Of a stretch of 64,000 nt of DNA, positions 44,507 to 52,412 are shown piece after piece. Made by a program: the position numbers and the translations under genes. The notes beneath the pieces were generated by a model. That model saw only the letters and a list, made by a program, of their open reading frames with translations. It ran no database searches and was not told the origin of the DNA. The stretch spans positions 1 to 64,000 of the forward strand of contig JAFEFG010000002.1 of assembly GCA_018240685.1 (NCBI GenBank), in the 5' to 3' direction. Within the stretch, counting starts at the first letter, position 1; each line of letters begins with the position of its first letter. The stretch comes from Pseudomonadota bacterium (GTDB lineage Bacteria; Pseudomonadota; Alphaproteobacteria; Reyranellales; Reyranellaceae).

Positions 44507-45001
44507 CTAGGCTGGTGGTGGAATGATTGCCGGGACCTGCATGGTGCACAGGGTGATCGCGAGCGAATATCGTCCGGGAGCGGATTGCGAGGCAATGGTT
44601 TCGGCTTGCGCGATGTAGACGCTCGTATGGGGTTGTATGACCATGACGATCTCCTCGCAGTTCGGATCGTCGAGCGCCTGGGCCATGAGCTTCGTCAGCT
44701 CCTTGCCGACGTTGCTTCCGGAGCCGCCCGGACCGTAGGGCGTCGTTCCCGGGATGGTGTAGGCCGGCAGCGCGGAGCATGCCGTTTGATGAAGGATGTT
44801 CACCAGCCAGTGTCTCCACCGCGGCTGTGCCTGCGCGCTGCCGGGGACCACGCCATACCTGGCCGCGATCTGATGAAGATTGAGCGCGCCGTTGAAGTCG
44901 CCCTTGCGCGCCCTCCATGTTGCGAGGTTGCTGGCGGCGAACTGCGTGTTGACCATCGCGGTCATCTCCAGCGTGGCCGGGGTGTTGAAGATCATGCCCA
45001 T
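44507..45001 (-). CDS. Hypothetical protein (164 aa)
   Basis: Unknown soluble protein, probably cytosolic since no signal peptide or membrane helix is seen. Notable parts are a polar N-terminal helix region with NLATWRARKGDF and NLHQIAARYGV, a Gly-rich loop YGPGGSGSNVGKELTKLM, and a Pro-rich end IIPPPA. A strong GAGGAGGG precedes the ATG at 45001. It is 70 bases after the HExxH protein gene and 152 before the secreted Cys-containing protein gene. I assign no function. Confidence 0.65.
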   Translation of the reverse strand: MGMIFNTPATLEMTAMVNTQFAASNLATWRARKGDFNGALNLHQIAARYGVVPGSAQAQPRWRHWLVNILHQTACSALPAYTIPGTTPYGPGGSGSNVGKELTKLMAQALDDPNCEEIVMVIQPHTSVYIAQAETIASQSAPGRYSLAITLCTMQVPAIIPPPA

Positions 45002-45071
45002 TGCGCCCTCCTCAAGAGACCGGTGCCATTATTGGCGCGCACCGTGCGAAAATGAAACACAAGGATCCCAT

Positions 45072-45503
45072 TCATCCGAAGGCCGACCGAAGGTCGCGCG
45101 ATCCTTCCTGCCAGACGCGGATCGCACGCGTCGCGAACACCGCCGGCAACCCGACGTCTCGCGCCCAGTCGTTCGCCCGCTCTTCGCTGCTGAGCCAGCG
45201 AAAGTGCTCCAGGTGAGGGGGACCGCCAAGATGGTGGCCGGTCTCGTGGGCGAGCGCGACGGCGAGACCGGCCCATCCGATGCAGCGATGTCGGGTGAGA
45301 CCGCCATAGATGACGACGCAATGTCGTCCATTCAGCCGGAGGGCCTGCGCGTTCGCAGCCGGTACGGACGGTCTCGACTCGTAGAGGATGTCGGGAAAGG
45401 TTTTTTCGAAGCGGGCGATCAATGCAGCGATCCGTCGGCGCGGCCATCGGGCCGTCTCCGGCCAGAGCAGATGAGGCGGCACGGGATCGTCGAAGATCGG
45501 CAT
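45072..45503 (-). CDS. Small HExxH (putative zinc) peptidase-like protein
   Basis: Protein of 143 residues with HETGH at residues 86-90 in a helix (AVALAHETGHHLGG) and, 16-18 residues later, SSEERANDWARDVGLP. HExxH followed by E-x-x-A-N-x-W/F-A matches the layout of gluzincin-like zinc proteases such as the ImmA/IrrE group, where the later Glu is the third ligand. That would predict a cytosolic metalloprotease, possibly cleaving a regulator, but no HTH partner is visible. AAGGAG lies before ATG 45503. It is first in a three-gene leftward cluster of unknowns. Confidence 0.7.
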   Translation of the reverse strand: MPIFDDPVPPHLLWPETARWPRRRIAALIARFEKTFPDILYESRPSVPAANAQALRLNGRHCVVIYGGLTRHRCIGWAGLAVALAHETGHHLGGPPHLEHFRWLSSEERANDWARDVGLPAVFATRAIRVWQEGSRDLRSAFG

Positions 45504-45739
45504 CGATCAAGCCTACTCCTTGTCACCCGCATCTGCGCGATGGTTCATCGCATTCACGATTGCGTTCTGGGGATAGCGACCGTGAGCGCGGGTCTTGTGA
45601 GCCGACGGCGAATGGCCTAGTAGAAGTTCATAAGGACTGTCGGCGATGTCGAAGTCCGCACCGTGCGTGCTCCTCCGCGAGCGCGCGCACCCAACGCTAA
45701 AACGCTACCGCTTCACCCCTTGCCCCTCAGGGAGTGCGG

Positions 45740-47353
45740 ATGCCTCATCAGGCTGCTCGTGCGGAGATTCATCCGCAGGCTGGCGACAGTCGTTCGTCGG
45801 TCGTCATCGCCCTCGCGTCTCGTCGCACTCCGGTCGCGCCGAAGCCGTCGCCAACCTTCGTCGTGATCCGGCCATCGCGGCCGGCGCGCGGCCGACGCCT
45901 GCTCCTGACCTTCAGCGCCGCGACAGTGCTCGCATCGGCTCTGCTGATCGTGGCGATGGCGCAACGCCTGCCGATGCTCCACTGGCCGACGCTCCACTGG
46001 CCGACGCTCCACTGGCCGACGCTCGACTTGCCGCGCGTCGCGGCGACAGCGACGACGACGCCGGCGATACCGGCGGGGCCGACACCTCAGGCGGCGGAGC
46101 CGGCGCCCCCGGTGGCGGGGAGCGATCCCGATCTCGCGCTGGCGGCGCAGATTCCGGCGCCGGAGGATCCGCCGCCGCCCCCGACGATTTCATCCCAGGC
46201 TGTCGTCCAGGACATCGTGCAGGAATCCGTCCTGCATCTCGGCAAGGGCGGCACGCTTGCGGGTCTTCTCGGCGACCTCAATCTGGATCGGCAGGAAATC
46301 GCCCGGGCGCTGACGGCGCTGGCGCCGCATGTCAGCCTGAGGCGATTGCCGCCCGGCCAGGAGATCCGTGTCACCACGCGCGCGCCGGCCTCCGGCGAGG
46401 AGCAGCCGCACCTGGAGACGCTGACCATTCGTCCCGAGTCGCGGCGACAGTTCGTGCTGGAACGCAGCGATGCCGGCGTCTACGGCATCACCGAGAAGAT
46501 CTTCGACGCAGTGAAGCGGCTGGTGCAGGCGGCCGGCACCATCCGGGGATCGCTGATGGCGAGCCTTCACGCGGCCCACCTGCCGCCGCAGGCGATGGCC
46601 GAGATGCTGCGCGCCTTTTCGTGGGACGTGAGCTTCCAGCACGACATCAAGCTCGGGGACCGGTTCGCGGCCCTGATCGAGCAATCGTGGACCGAGGACG
46701 GGCAGCGGATCGATGGCGGCCGCCTGCTGTGGGCGATGCTGACGACCGGCGGCGGCCGGCAGAGCTACAGCGTCTATCGCTTCAAGCCGCAGGACGGCCG
46801 CGAGTTCTTCTACAACCGTCAGGGCGAGAGCGTGGCCAAGGCGCTGCTGCGCACGCCGCTCGACCTGGCGCGCGTGGCCATATCGTCCGGCTTCGGCCTG
46901 CGACTGCATCCGCTTCTGGGCTTCACGCGCATGCATACCGGCGTCGATTTTGCGGCGCCGCCGGGCACGCCGGTGCTCGCGGCCGGCGACGGCACGATCG
47001 TCGAGGCCGGGCGCAACGGCGGTTACGGCAACTGGGTGGAGATCCGCCACGGGCAGGGGCTCGCGACCGGCTATGCCCATCTGCTGCGCATCGCGCCCGG
47101 CATCCGCCCCGGCGCCACGGTGCATCAGAGCCAGGTCGTGGGCTTCGTCGGCAGCACCGGCCTCTCGACCGGCCCGCACCTGCACTTCGAGCTGCGGCGC
47201 AGTGGCGTGCCCGTGAATCCGCTCGCCGTCGCCCAGAGATCGCTGCGACAGCGCCTCAAGGGGCGCGACCTCGACCGCTTCAGGCAGGTGGTGGAGCGGA
47301 TCGATCGCCTGGTGCACGGCGAGAAGGCCAAGACCCGTTTGACGGGTCCCTGA
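45740..47353 (+). CDS. M23 family cell-wall metallopeptidase
   Basis: Protein of 537 residues: cytosolic N-terminus, one transmembrane helix (LLLTFSAATVLASALLIVAM), a threefold LHWPT repeat and Pro-rich linker, OpgA/LysM-like middle domains, and a C-terminal lysostaphin-type M23 domain with zinc ligands in MHTGVDF near residue 399 and GPHLHFEL near residue 480. It should cleave peptidoglycan cross-links or activate amidases in the periplasm. The ATG at 45740 has AGGGAG before it; GTG 45734 is an in-frame alternative. It is a single gene. Confidence 0.88.
   Translation: MPHQAARAEIHPQAGDSRSSVVIALASRRTPVAPKPSPTFVVIRPSRPARGRRLLLTFSAATVLASALLIVAMAQRLPMLHWPTLHWPTLHWPTLDLPRVAATATTTPAIPAGPTPQAAEPAPPVAGSDPDLALAAQIPAPEDPPPPPTISSQAVVQDIVQESVLHLGKGGTLAGLLGDLNLDRQEIARALTALAPHVSLRRLPPGQEIRVTTRAPASGEEQPHLETLTIRPESRRQFVLERSDAGVYGITEKIFDAVKRLVQAAGTIRGSLMASLHAAHLPPQAMAEMLRAFSWDVSFQHDIKLGDRFAALIEQSWTEDGQRIDGGRLLWAMLTTGGGRQSYSVYRFKPQDGREFFYNRQGESVAKALLRTPLDLARVAISSGFGLRLHPLLGFTRMHTGVDFAAPPGTPVLAAGDGTIVEAGRNGGYGNWVEIRHGQGLATGYAHLLRIAPGIRPGATVHQSQVVGFVGSTGLSTGPHLHFELRRSGVPVNPLAVAQRSLRQRLKGRDLDRFRQVVERIDRLVHGEKAKTRLTGP
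45976..46020 (+). repeat. Three perfect 15-bp tandem repeats inside the M23 gene
   Basis: The unit GCTCCACTGGCCGAC occurs three times without mismatch and encodes LHWPT in frame, just outside the membrane helix. It is a likely site of length variation. Confidence 0.85.
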
Positions 47354-47368
47354 ACCATGGCTGCTGAA

Positions 47369-47608
47369 CTAGCTGCCGAGCAGACCGCTTGACGGGCACT
47401 GCGCGCGGCGCAGGCTCGACCAGGAGCGGTCGAGCGGATGCCGCAACGCCGCCTGCCGGGCCCACCGGGCCATGTCGCGGCTCAGCCCGTCGCCGTCATG
47501 GGGGGAACCGCGCAGCATCAGGCGCGCGGAGGGTCCGGGGTCGGCCGCCAGGTGAGGCGCGGGCCGTCCGGCTTCGAAAGCCGTCGCTCGGCGATACAAG
47601 GGGATCAT
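47369..47608 (-). CDS. Small hypothetical protein (79 aa)
   Basis: A 79-codon frame with high third-position GC like the neighbouring genes. The product is soluble and Arg-rich: LAADPGPSARLMLRG, DGDGLSRDMARWARQAALR and a Cys near the end. No family is recognised and no ribosome site is visible before the ATG at 47608. It is convergent with the M23 gene. The rest of the 445-base interval 47354-47798 holds nothing else I can support. Confidence 0.4.
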   Translation of the reverse strand: MIPLYRRATAFEAGRPAPHLAADPGPSARLMLRGSPHDGDGLSRDMARWARQAALRHPLDRSWSSLRRAQCPSSGLLGS

Positions 47609-47798
47609 GGCGAATTAACTGGCCGGACGCCGGATGGTTCCCTGCTGCCCATCGCGCTTCCTCTCCGGCGTCGAAGTGCAACGACCCACGCGGATGCTCT
47701 ATCTTGTGAATCGTTTTGGCGGGCGAATTGAGGGACCTGCCGTGATGGGCCAGAGTTGCAGGATGACTGCACAGGCGTGAAAGGCGGGCGCGACGGGA

Positions 47799-48146
47799 AT
47801 GAAGCTGGACGAATTCGCAACCGGCGCCGGCCATGTCGTGGAACTGATCGGCATCTGCGTGCTGATCGGTGGCGCGGCCGTGGCGACGCTCGCCTTCTTC
47901 CTGCGCCTGCTGCGGGGCATGACGTTCCGGGACTGCTACCACGAACTGCGCGCCGATCTCGGACGCGCCATCCTGCTCGGCCTCGAGTTCCTCGTCATCG
48001 CCGACATCATCGGTACCGTCGCGGTCGAGCCGACGCTCCACAACCTTGGCGTGCTGGCCGTCATCGTCACCATCCGGACCCTGCTGAGCTTCTCGCTGGA
48101 GCTGGAAGTGAGCGGCCGGTGGCCCTGGCAGAGAGGCACGCAATAG
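47799..48146 (+). CDS. DUF1622 membrane protein
   Basis: Small inner-membrane protein of 115 residues with three hydrophobic segments. Family landmarks are HVVELIGICVLIGGAAVA, ELRADLGRAILLGLEFLVIADII and TLHNLGVLAVIVTIRTLLSFSLELEV. The family has no experimental function; its conserved acidic residues inside helices hint at ion or proton contact. It ends 47 bases before the FNR-type box that precedes the DUF2252 gene. Confidence 0.85.
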   Translation: MKLDEFATGAGHVVELIGICVLIGGAAVATLAFFLRLLRGMTFRDCYHELRADLGRAILLGLEFLVIADIIGTVAVEPTLHNLGVLAVIVTIRTLLSFSLELEVSGRWPWQRGTQ

Positions 48147-48193
48147 CCCGAGGGCCCGCCGGTCGGACCAGCGTGGGGCAGGGGTATATTTAT

Positions 48194-48207
48194 TTGATCA
48201 GGATCAA
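48194..48207 (+). promoter_or_regulatory. Perfect FNR/FixK/Anr box
   Basis: TTGAT-cagg-ATCAA fits the FNR/FixK consensus TTGAT-N4-ATCAA exactly. Its centre is about 41.5 bases upstream of a start predicted from the -10-like CATAAT at 48230-48235, the standard class II activation distance. The target is the DUF2252 gene starting at 48261. Activation under low oxygen is inferred. Confidence 0.75.
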
Positions 48208-48260
48208 GGGGCGGACGATCATTCGGCGCCATAATATTTTGTTTGATCGAACGAGAACCC

Positions 48261-49688
48261 ATGACCAACGTCACCAAGCTTCCGGTCCAGCCTGCTCCCG
48301 AAATTCCCGAGACGCAGCGGCCGCCGCACTCGGTGCCCACAGATGATCTCGTCGAGGCCGGCAAGCGGTTGCGCGATGCGATCCCGCGTTCGAGCCTGGC
48401 GACGTGGAAGCCCGGCCGCGACCGTGCCGATCCTCTCGAGATCCTGCAACGGGCGGATGAGGGGCGCGTGCCCGAGCTGCTGCCGATCCGCTATGGCCGC
48501 ATGCTGCAATCGCCCTTCACCTTCTATCGCGGTTCTGCAGGCGTTATGGCGGCCGATCTGGCGAGCCTGCCGACCACCGGCGTGCGCGTCCAGGCATGCG
48601 GCGATTGCCATCTGCTGAATTTCGGCGGCTTTGCCACGCCGGAACGCAACATTGTCTTCGACATCAACGACTTCGACGAGACGCTGCCGGCACCCTGGGA
48701 GTGGGATGTGAAGCGGCTGGTTGCGTCGTTCGTCCTGGCGGCACGCGCGAACGGCCTGTCCGATTCGACGGGTCGCGACGCCGCCGTCGCCAGTGCGCGC
48801 AGCTACCGCGAGCGCCTGCGCGAGATCGCGGCCATGAGCCCGCTCGAGGCTTGGTACGCGACGATCACGGCCGACGATTTCCTCGACCTCCTGAAGGATG
48901 CGGACATCAGGAAGCGCGTGAAGCGGCGGATCGAAAAGGCGCAGGATCAGACATCGTCGGAATTCGACTATCCCAAGCTGGCCGAGATGGTGGGCGGGCA
49001 GGTCCGCATCAAGGATCAACCGCCGTTGATCTTCCATATGGATTTCCACCGGGAAGAGAGCTTCCGGACCTACCTGGACAAGGCGTTGGCGGACTATCGT
49101 GAAAGCCTGCCCGAGGATCGGCGCGCCCTGCTCGATCGCTATCGTCTGGTCGACATCGCGATCAAGGTGGTCGGCATCGGCAGCGTCGGGCGCTACTGCT
49201 CGATCGGCCTGTTCATGTCGTCTTCGAACCAGCCGCTGTTCCTGCAGTTCAAGCAGGCCGTCCCCTCCGTTCTGGAGCCCTATGCCGGCAAGAGTGTCTA
49301 TCCGCATGCGGGCCAGCGCGTCGTGATGGGACAACGCCTGATGCAGTCCTCTTCCGATATCTTCCTCGGCTGGGTGAACGGCTTCGAGGCGCAGCACGTC
49401 TATGTGCGGCAGCTGCGGGACGCCAAGATCAAGCCGCTGGTAGAGACCTTCGACGCCGACATGCTGACCCTTTACGGCGAAGCCTGTGGCTGGGCGCTGG
49501 CGCGTGCCCACGGGCGGGCCAGCCATCCCTGGCTGGTGAGCGGCTATCTCGGCACCAGCGATACCTTCGACGAGGCGATGGGCGATTTCGCGGTCGCCTA
49601 CGCCGACCAGGCGGAAAAGGATCACGCGGCCCTGAAGGCTGCGGTGAAGGCAGGGAAGATCCAGGTCCATATCGAGGAAGAGAGATAG
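48261..49688 (+). CDS. DUF2252 family protein
   Basis: Protein of 475 residues matching DUF2252. The core reads ACGDCHLLNFGGF near residue 113 and FDINDFDETLPAPWEWD near residue 135, followed by KRLVASFVLAARANG. GDxHxxN and the DxD-like motif resemble the catalytic and metal loops of aminoglycoside-phosphotransferase-like kinases, so a small-molecule or protein kinase fold is plausible, but no activity is known to me. The ATG at 48261 is used; TTG 48243 is an in-frame alternative. It lies under a perfect FNR/FixK-type site, suggesting induction at low oxygen. Confidence 0.85.
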   Translation: MTNVTKLPVQPAPEIPETQRPPHSVPTDDLVEAGKRLRDAIPRSSLATWKPGRDRADPLEILQRADEGRVPELLPIRYGRMLQSPFTFYRGSAGVMAADLASLPTTGVRVQACGDCHLLNFGGFATPERNIVFDINDFDETLPAPWEWDVKRLVASFVLAARANGLSDSTGRDAAVASARSYRERLREIAAMSPLEAWYATITADDFLDLLKDADIRKRVKRRIEKAQDQTSSEFDYPKLAEMVGGQVRIKDQPPLIFHMDFHREESFRTYLDKALADYRESLPEDRRALLDRYRLVDIAIKVVGIGSVGRYCSIGLFMSSSNQPLFLQFKQAVPSVLEPYAGKSVYPHAGQRVVMGQRLMQSSSDIFLGWVNGFEAQHVYVRQLRDAKIKPLVETFDADMLTLYGEACGWALARAHGRASHPWLVSGYLGTSDTFDEAMGDFAVAYADQAEKDHAALKAAVKAGKIQVHIEEER

Positions 49689-49855
49689 GACCGCCGCCAG
49701 GGCGGAAGGTGCCTGCGACCGGAGACGGCTGTCGGCACGGTTAGCGTGGCTTACCGCCGGGAAGGCAGTCGACCATTCAGGCGGCAGCGCACATTGAGCC
49801 CGAGGCGTGCTGCGACGCGAGGTGTATGCGGACATGCTAGCATCAGCCTGCCCCA

Positions 49856-50485
49856 ATGCCTGAATTCGCGACGCTCCTTTCCGCCTTCGTGACGCTGCTG
49901 GTGACCATCGGTCCGTTCGAGACCGCGCCGATGTTCGGCGTGCTGACGCGCGACCTCGCCCGTCCCGAGCGCCTGCGGATCGCGCGACGCTCGGTCGGCA
50001 TTGCAGGCGCCGTGCTGGTCCTCTTCGCCCTTGGTGGCGAGCAGCTCCTGTCGATCCTGCATGTATCGCTGCCGGCGCTGCGCACGGCCGGCGGCGTCCT
50101 GCTGTTCCTGGAAGCGGTGAACATGATGACTGCCAATCCAGGCACTTCCTCGATCAAGCCCGAGGAAAAGGATGAGGCGCGGCCGCCGCGCGACATCACG
50201 GTGTTTCCGCTCGCCTTTCCCCTGATCGCGGGACCGGGCTCGCTGATGGCGGTCATCCTGCTCATGAGCAAGGCGCAGGGCGATCTGGCGCTGCAGGCCG
50301 GCATCATGCTCGTGCTGCTCCTGTGCCTGGCCATCACGCTGACGGCCTTCATCATGGTCGACGGGCTGCGCCGCGTGCTGGGCGTCACGGGAACGGACGT
50401 CATCGGCCGCCTCTCCGGCCTCCTGCTGGCCGCGATGGCCATGCAGTTCGTCTTCGACGGCGTGACGGAAGGCCTGCTCCGCTGA
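49856..50485 (+). CDS. MarC family (UPF0056) membrane protein
   Basis: Inner-membrane protein of 209 residues with six helices. Signatures are FVTLLVTIGPFETAPMF, the N-terminal repeat with the conserved G-P, LRTAGGVLLFLEAVNMM, and the second repeat FPLAFPLIAGPGSLMAVIL. MarC proteins were once linked to multiple antibiotic resistance in E. coli, but that link was withdrawn and their function is unknown. It appears to be a single gene with the DUF992 gene about 105 bases downstream. Confidence 0.88.
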   Translation: MPEFATLLSAFVTLLVTIGPFETAPMFGVLTRDLARPERLRIARRSVGIAGAVLVLFALGGEQLLSILHVSLPALRTAGGVLLFLEAVNMMTANPGTSSIKPEEKDEARPPRDITVFPLAFPLIAGPGSLMAVILLMSKAQGDLALQAGIMLVLLLCLAITLTAFIMVDGLRRVLGVTGTDVIGRLSGLLLAAMAMQFVFDGVTEGLLR

Positions 50486-50589
50486 GGGCCCGGCCCTGAG
50501 GAGGTGGCGCTGAGGACTTGGAGCGGACGGCGCTTCGGCGTACCCTTGCGGCGTGTGGGAGAGGAACCTCGTCGAAAGACGGAGGCGAT

Positions 50590-51078
50590 ATGCGACGTTC
50601 GATTTTTGCTTTGTTCGGCGCGACGACCCTGGTGGCCGGCGCCGCCTTCTATGCGCAGACGCATGCCGAAACCGAGGTCGGGGCAGGCGTCAATGTCGGC
50701 TCGCTCATCTGCACGGCGGCTGAAGCCCTGCCGGCGCCCGACCCGGCGCATGGCCTCGACTGCCTGTTCGCCCGCAGCGACGGTGTGGCCGAACCCTATC
50801 ATGCCGACATCAGGCGCCTCGGCACCGGCGGCGTCGCCGGCGGCAAGGCCCCGCTGGTATGGCTGGTCTTCGCGTCCGGTGCGGTGGCGCCTGGCGCCCT
50901 GGCCGGCGATTTCGGGAAGGCGGATGAATCCGTGCGGAGCGCCGGCCTGCCGGAGGGAGTGATCCTGCTCGGCGGCGCAGGCGACCGGATCGCCCTGGCG
51001 CCGGCCCGCGTGCCCGGCCATGCCGGCCTCAACGTCGCCGATCGGGTCTCCGAGGTCGCGCTGAGGCGCGGTGGCTGA
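50590..51078 (+). CDS. DUF992-like secreted protein
   Basis: Exported protein of 162 residues. The signal peptide (MRRSIFALFGATTLVAGAAF) ends near AHA. The mature part has the DUF992 pattern: VNVGSLICTAAEAL, a second Cys in GLDCLFARSDG, and EPYHADIRRLGTGGVAGG, suggesting one disulfide and a compact beta fold in the periplasm. Function unknown. GGAGG precedes ATG 50590. The fdhD gene begins 6 bases after its stop. Confidence 0.75.
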   Translation: MRRSIFALFGATTLVAGAAFYAQTHAETEVGAGVNVGSLICTAAEALPAPDPAHGLDCLFARSDGVAEPYHADIRRLGTGGVAGGKAPLVWLVFASGAVAPGALAGDFGKADESVRSAGLPEGVILLGGAGDRIALAPARVPGHAGLNVADRVSEVALRRGG

Positions 51079-51084
51079 CGCCTC

Positions 51085-51906
51085 GTGGACAGCATCGTCC
51101 GCCGCGGATCGATCCATCTTCCGGCGCAGCGCCTCACGGCGTCCGGCGTCGAGGTCCTGGACGAGGTGGTGGCCGAGGAAGTCGCCGTGGCGCTGGTCTA
51201 CAACGGCATCAGCCATGCGGTGATGATGGCCACGCCCTGCGATCTGGAGGATCTGGCGCGGGGCTTCACCCTGACCGAGGGCATCGTCGACAAGCCGTCG
51301 CAGATCTACGACGTGGAGGTCGAGGAACTGGACGTTGGCACGGGAGCCCGCGGCATCGAGGTCCGGATCGAGATCGCGGGCGAGCGGCTGGCTGCCTTGC
51401 GCGAACGCCGGCGGACGCTGGCGGGGCGGACCGGTTGCGGCCTGTGCGGGGTCGAGAGCCTCGATGCGGCGCTGCGGCCCGTGGCGTCCGTGTCGGCCGG
51501 ACCGACCATTGCAAGGGCGGCCATCGCGCGGGCGATGGCGGCGCTTCCCGCGGCCCAGCGGCTGAACCGCGAGAACGGCGCCAGCCATGCCGCCGGCTGG
51601 GCCACCGCCGATGGTACGCTGGTCGCCGTGCGCGAGGACGTCGGGCGCCACAATGCCCTCGACAAGCTGGCCGGCGCACTGGCGCGGGAGAGGGCGGCGG
51701 GTGACGGCTTCGTCGTCGTGACCAGCCGCTGCTCCTACGAGATGGTGCAGAAGGCCGCCGCCCTGGGCGCCGTGGCCATCGCGGCCGTCTCGGCGCCGAC
51801 CTCGCTTGCGATCACCACCGCCGGGCAGGCGGGGCTGGCCCTCGTGGCCTTCGTGCGCGAGGGTCGGCTCACCGTCTATGCCCATCCGGAACGCATCGCG
51901 GCGTGA
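51085..51906 (+). CDS. fdhD: Formate dehydrogenase accessory sulfurtransferase FdhD
   Basis: FdhD of 273 residues transfers sulfur from IscS-type desulfurases to Mo-bisMGD before insertion into formate dehydrogenase. Seen: the essential Cys pair in TGCGLCGVES near residue 117, GFTLTEGIVD, GASHAAGWA, REDVGRHNALDKL and SRCSYEMVQKAA, all family landmarks. The GTG start (51085) follows the DUF992 gene closely; its stop overlaps the mobB start (GTGA). The formate dehydrogenase itself is not in the window. selA-selB-selC 8 kb away suggests it may be the selenocysteine type. Confidence 0.93.
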   Translation: MDSIVRRGSIHLPAQRLTASGVEVLDEVVAEEVAVALVYNGISHAVMMATPCDLEDLARGFTLTEGIVDKPSQIYDVEVEELDVGTGARGIEVRIEIAGERLAALRERRRTLAGRTGCGLCGVESLDAALRPVASVSAGPTIARAAIARAMAALPAAQRLNRENGASHAAGWATADGTLVAVREDVGRHNALDKLAGALARERAAGDGFVVVTSRCSYEMVQKAAALGAVAIAAVSAPTSLAITTAGQAGLALVAFVREGRLTVYAHPERIAA

Positions 51907-52412
51907 GGGGACAGCCCGTCTTCGGCGTCACCGGCTGGAAGAATGCCGGCAAGACCACGCTGGTCGAGCGTCTGGTGGCCGAGTTCGTGCGGCGCGGCTG
52001 GACGGTGTCGACGATCAAGCATGCGCACCACGACGTCGATATCGACCGGCCGGGGACGGACTCCTGGCGCCATCGCGCGGCCGGTGCGGCCGAGGTGGCG
52101 CTGGTCGGCGGCCAGCGCTACGCCATCATGCGCGAACAGGAGGAGCCGTCGCTCGCCGAGGTGATGGCGCGCCTTGCACCGGTGGACCTGGTGCTGATCG
52201 AGGGCTTCAAGCGCGAGCGGCATCCGAAGATCGAGGTGAGGGCGCCCGGCGATGCGGCCGCGCGGCCACCTCTGGCGGCGGGCGATCCCGATATCGTGGC
52301 ACTCGCGGCGGATACGGCGCCCGCGGAGTCGCACCTGCCCTGGTTCCGGCGCGACGACATCGCTGCCATCGCCGACTTCATCGCCGCGCGGGTCGCTACT
52401 TCTGTGCCTTGA
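51903..52412 (+). CDS. mobB: Molybdopterin-guanine dinucleotide biosynthesis protein MobB
   Basis: GTP-binding protein of 169 residues that assists MobA in making the MGD cofactor. The Walker A motif is GWKNAGKTTLVE (residues 11-22), with KHAHHDVDIDRPGTDSWRH and LVLIEGFKRERHPKIEV following, typical MobB blocks. GTG start overlaps the fdhD stop by 4 bases, so molybdenum cofactor maturation genes are coupled. Its 3' end overlaps the convergent FecR-domain gene by 17 bases. Confidence 0.92.
   Translation: MRGQPVFGVTGWKNAGKTTLVERLVAEFVRRGWTVSTIKHAHHDVDIDRPGTDSWRHRAAGAAEVALVGGQRYAIMREQEEPSLAEVMARLAPVDLVLIEGFKRERHPKIEVRAPGDAAARPPLAAGDPDIVALAADTAPAESHLPWFRRDDIAAIADFIAARVATSVP

Noticed and set aside
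45072-45503. Metzincin (HExxHxxGxxH) assignment for the small HExxH protein
   Set aside because: The downstream His is one residue out of register (HETGHHLGGPPH), whereas the later EERAN segment fits a gluzincin-like layout better.
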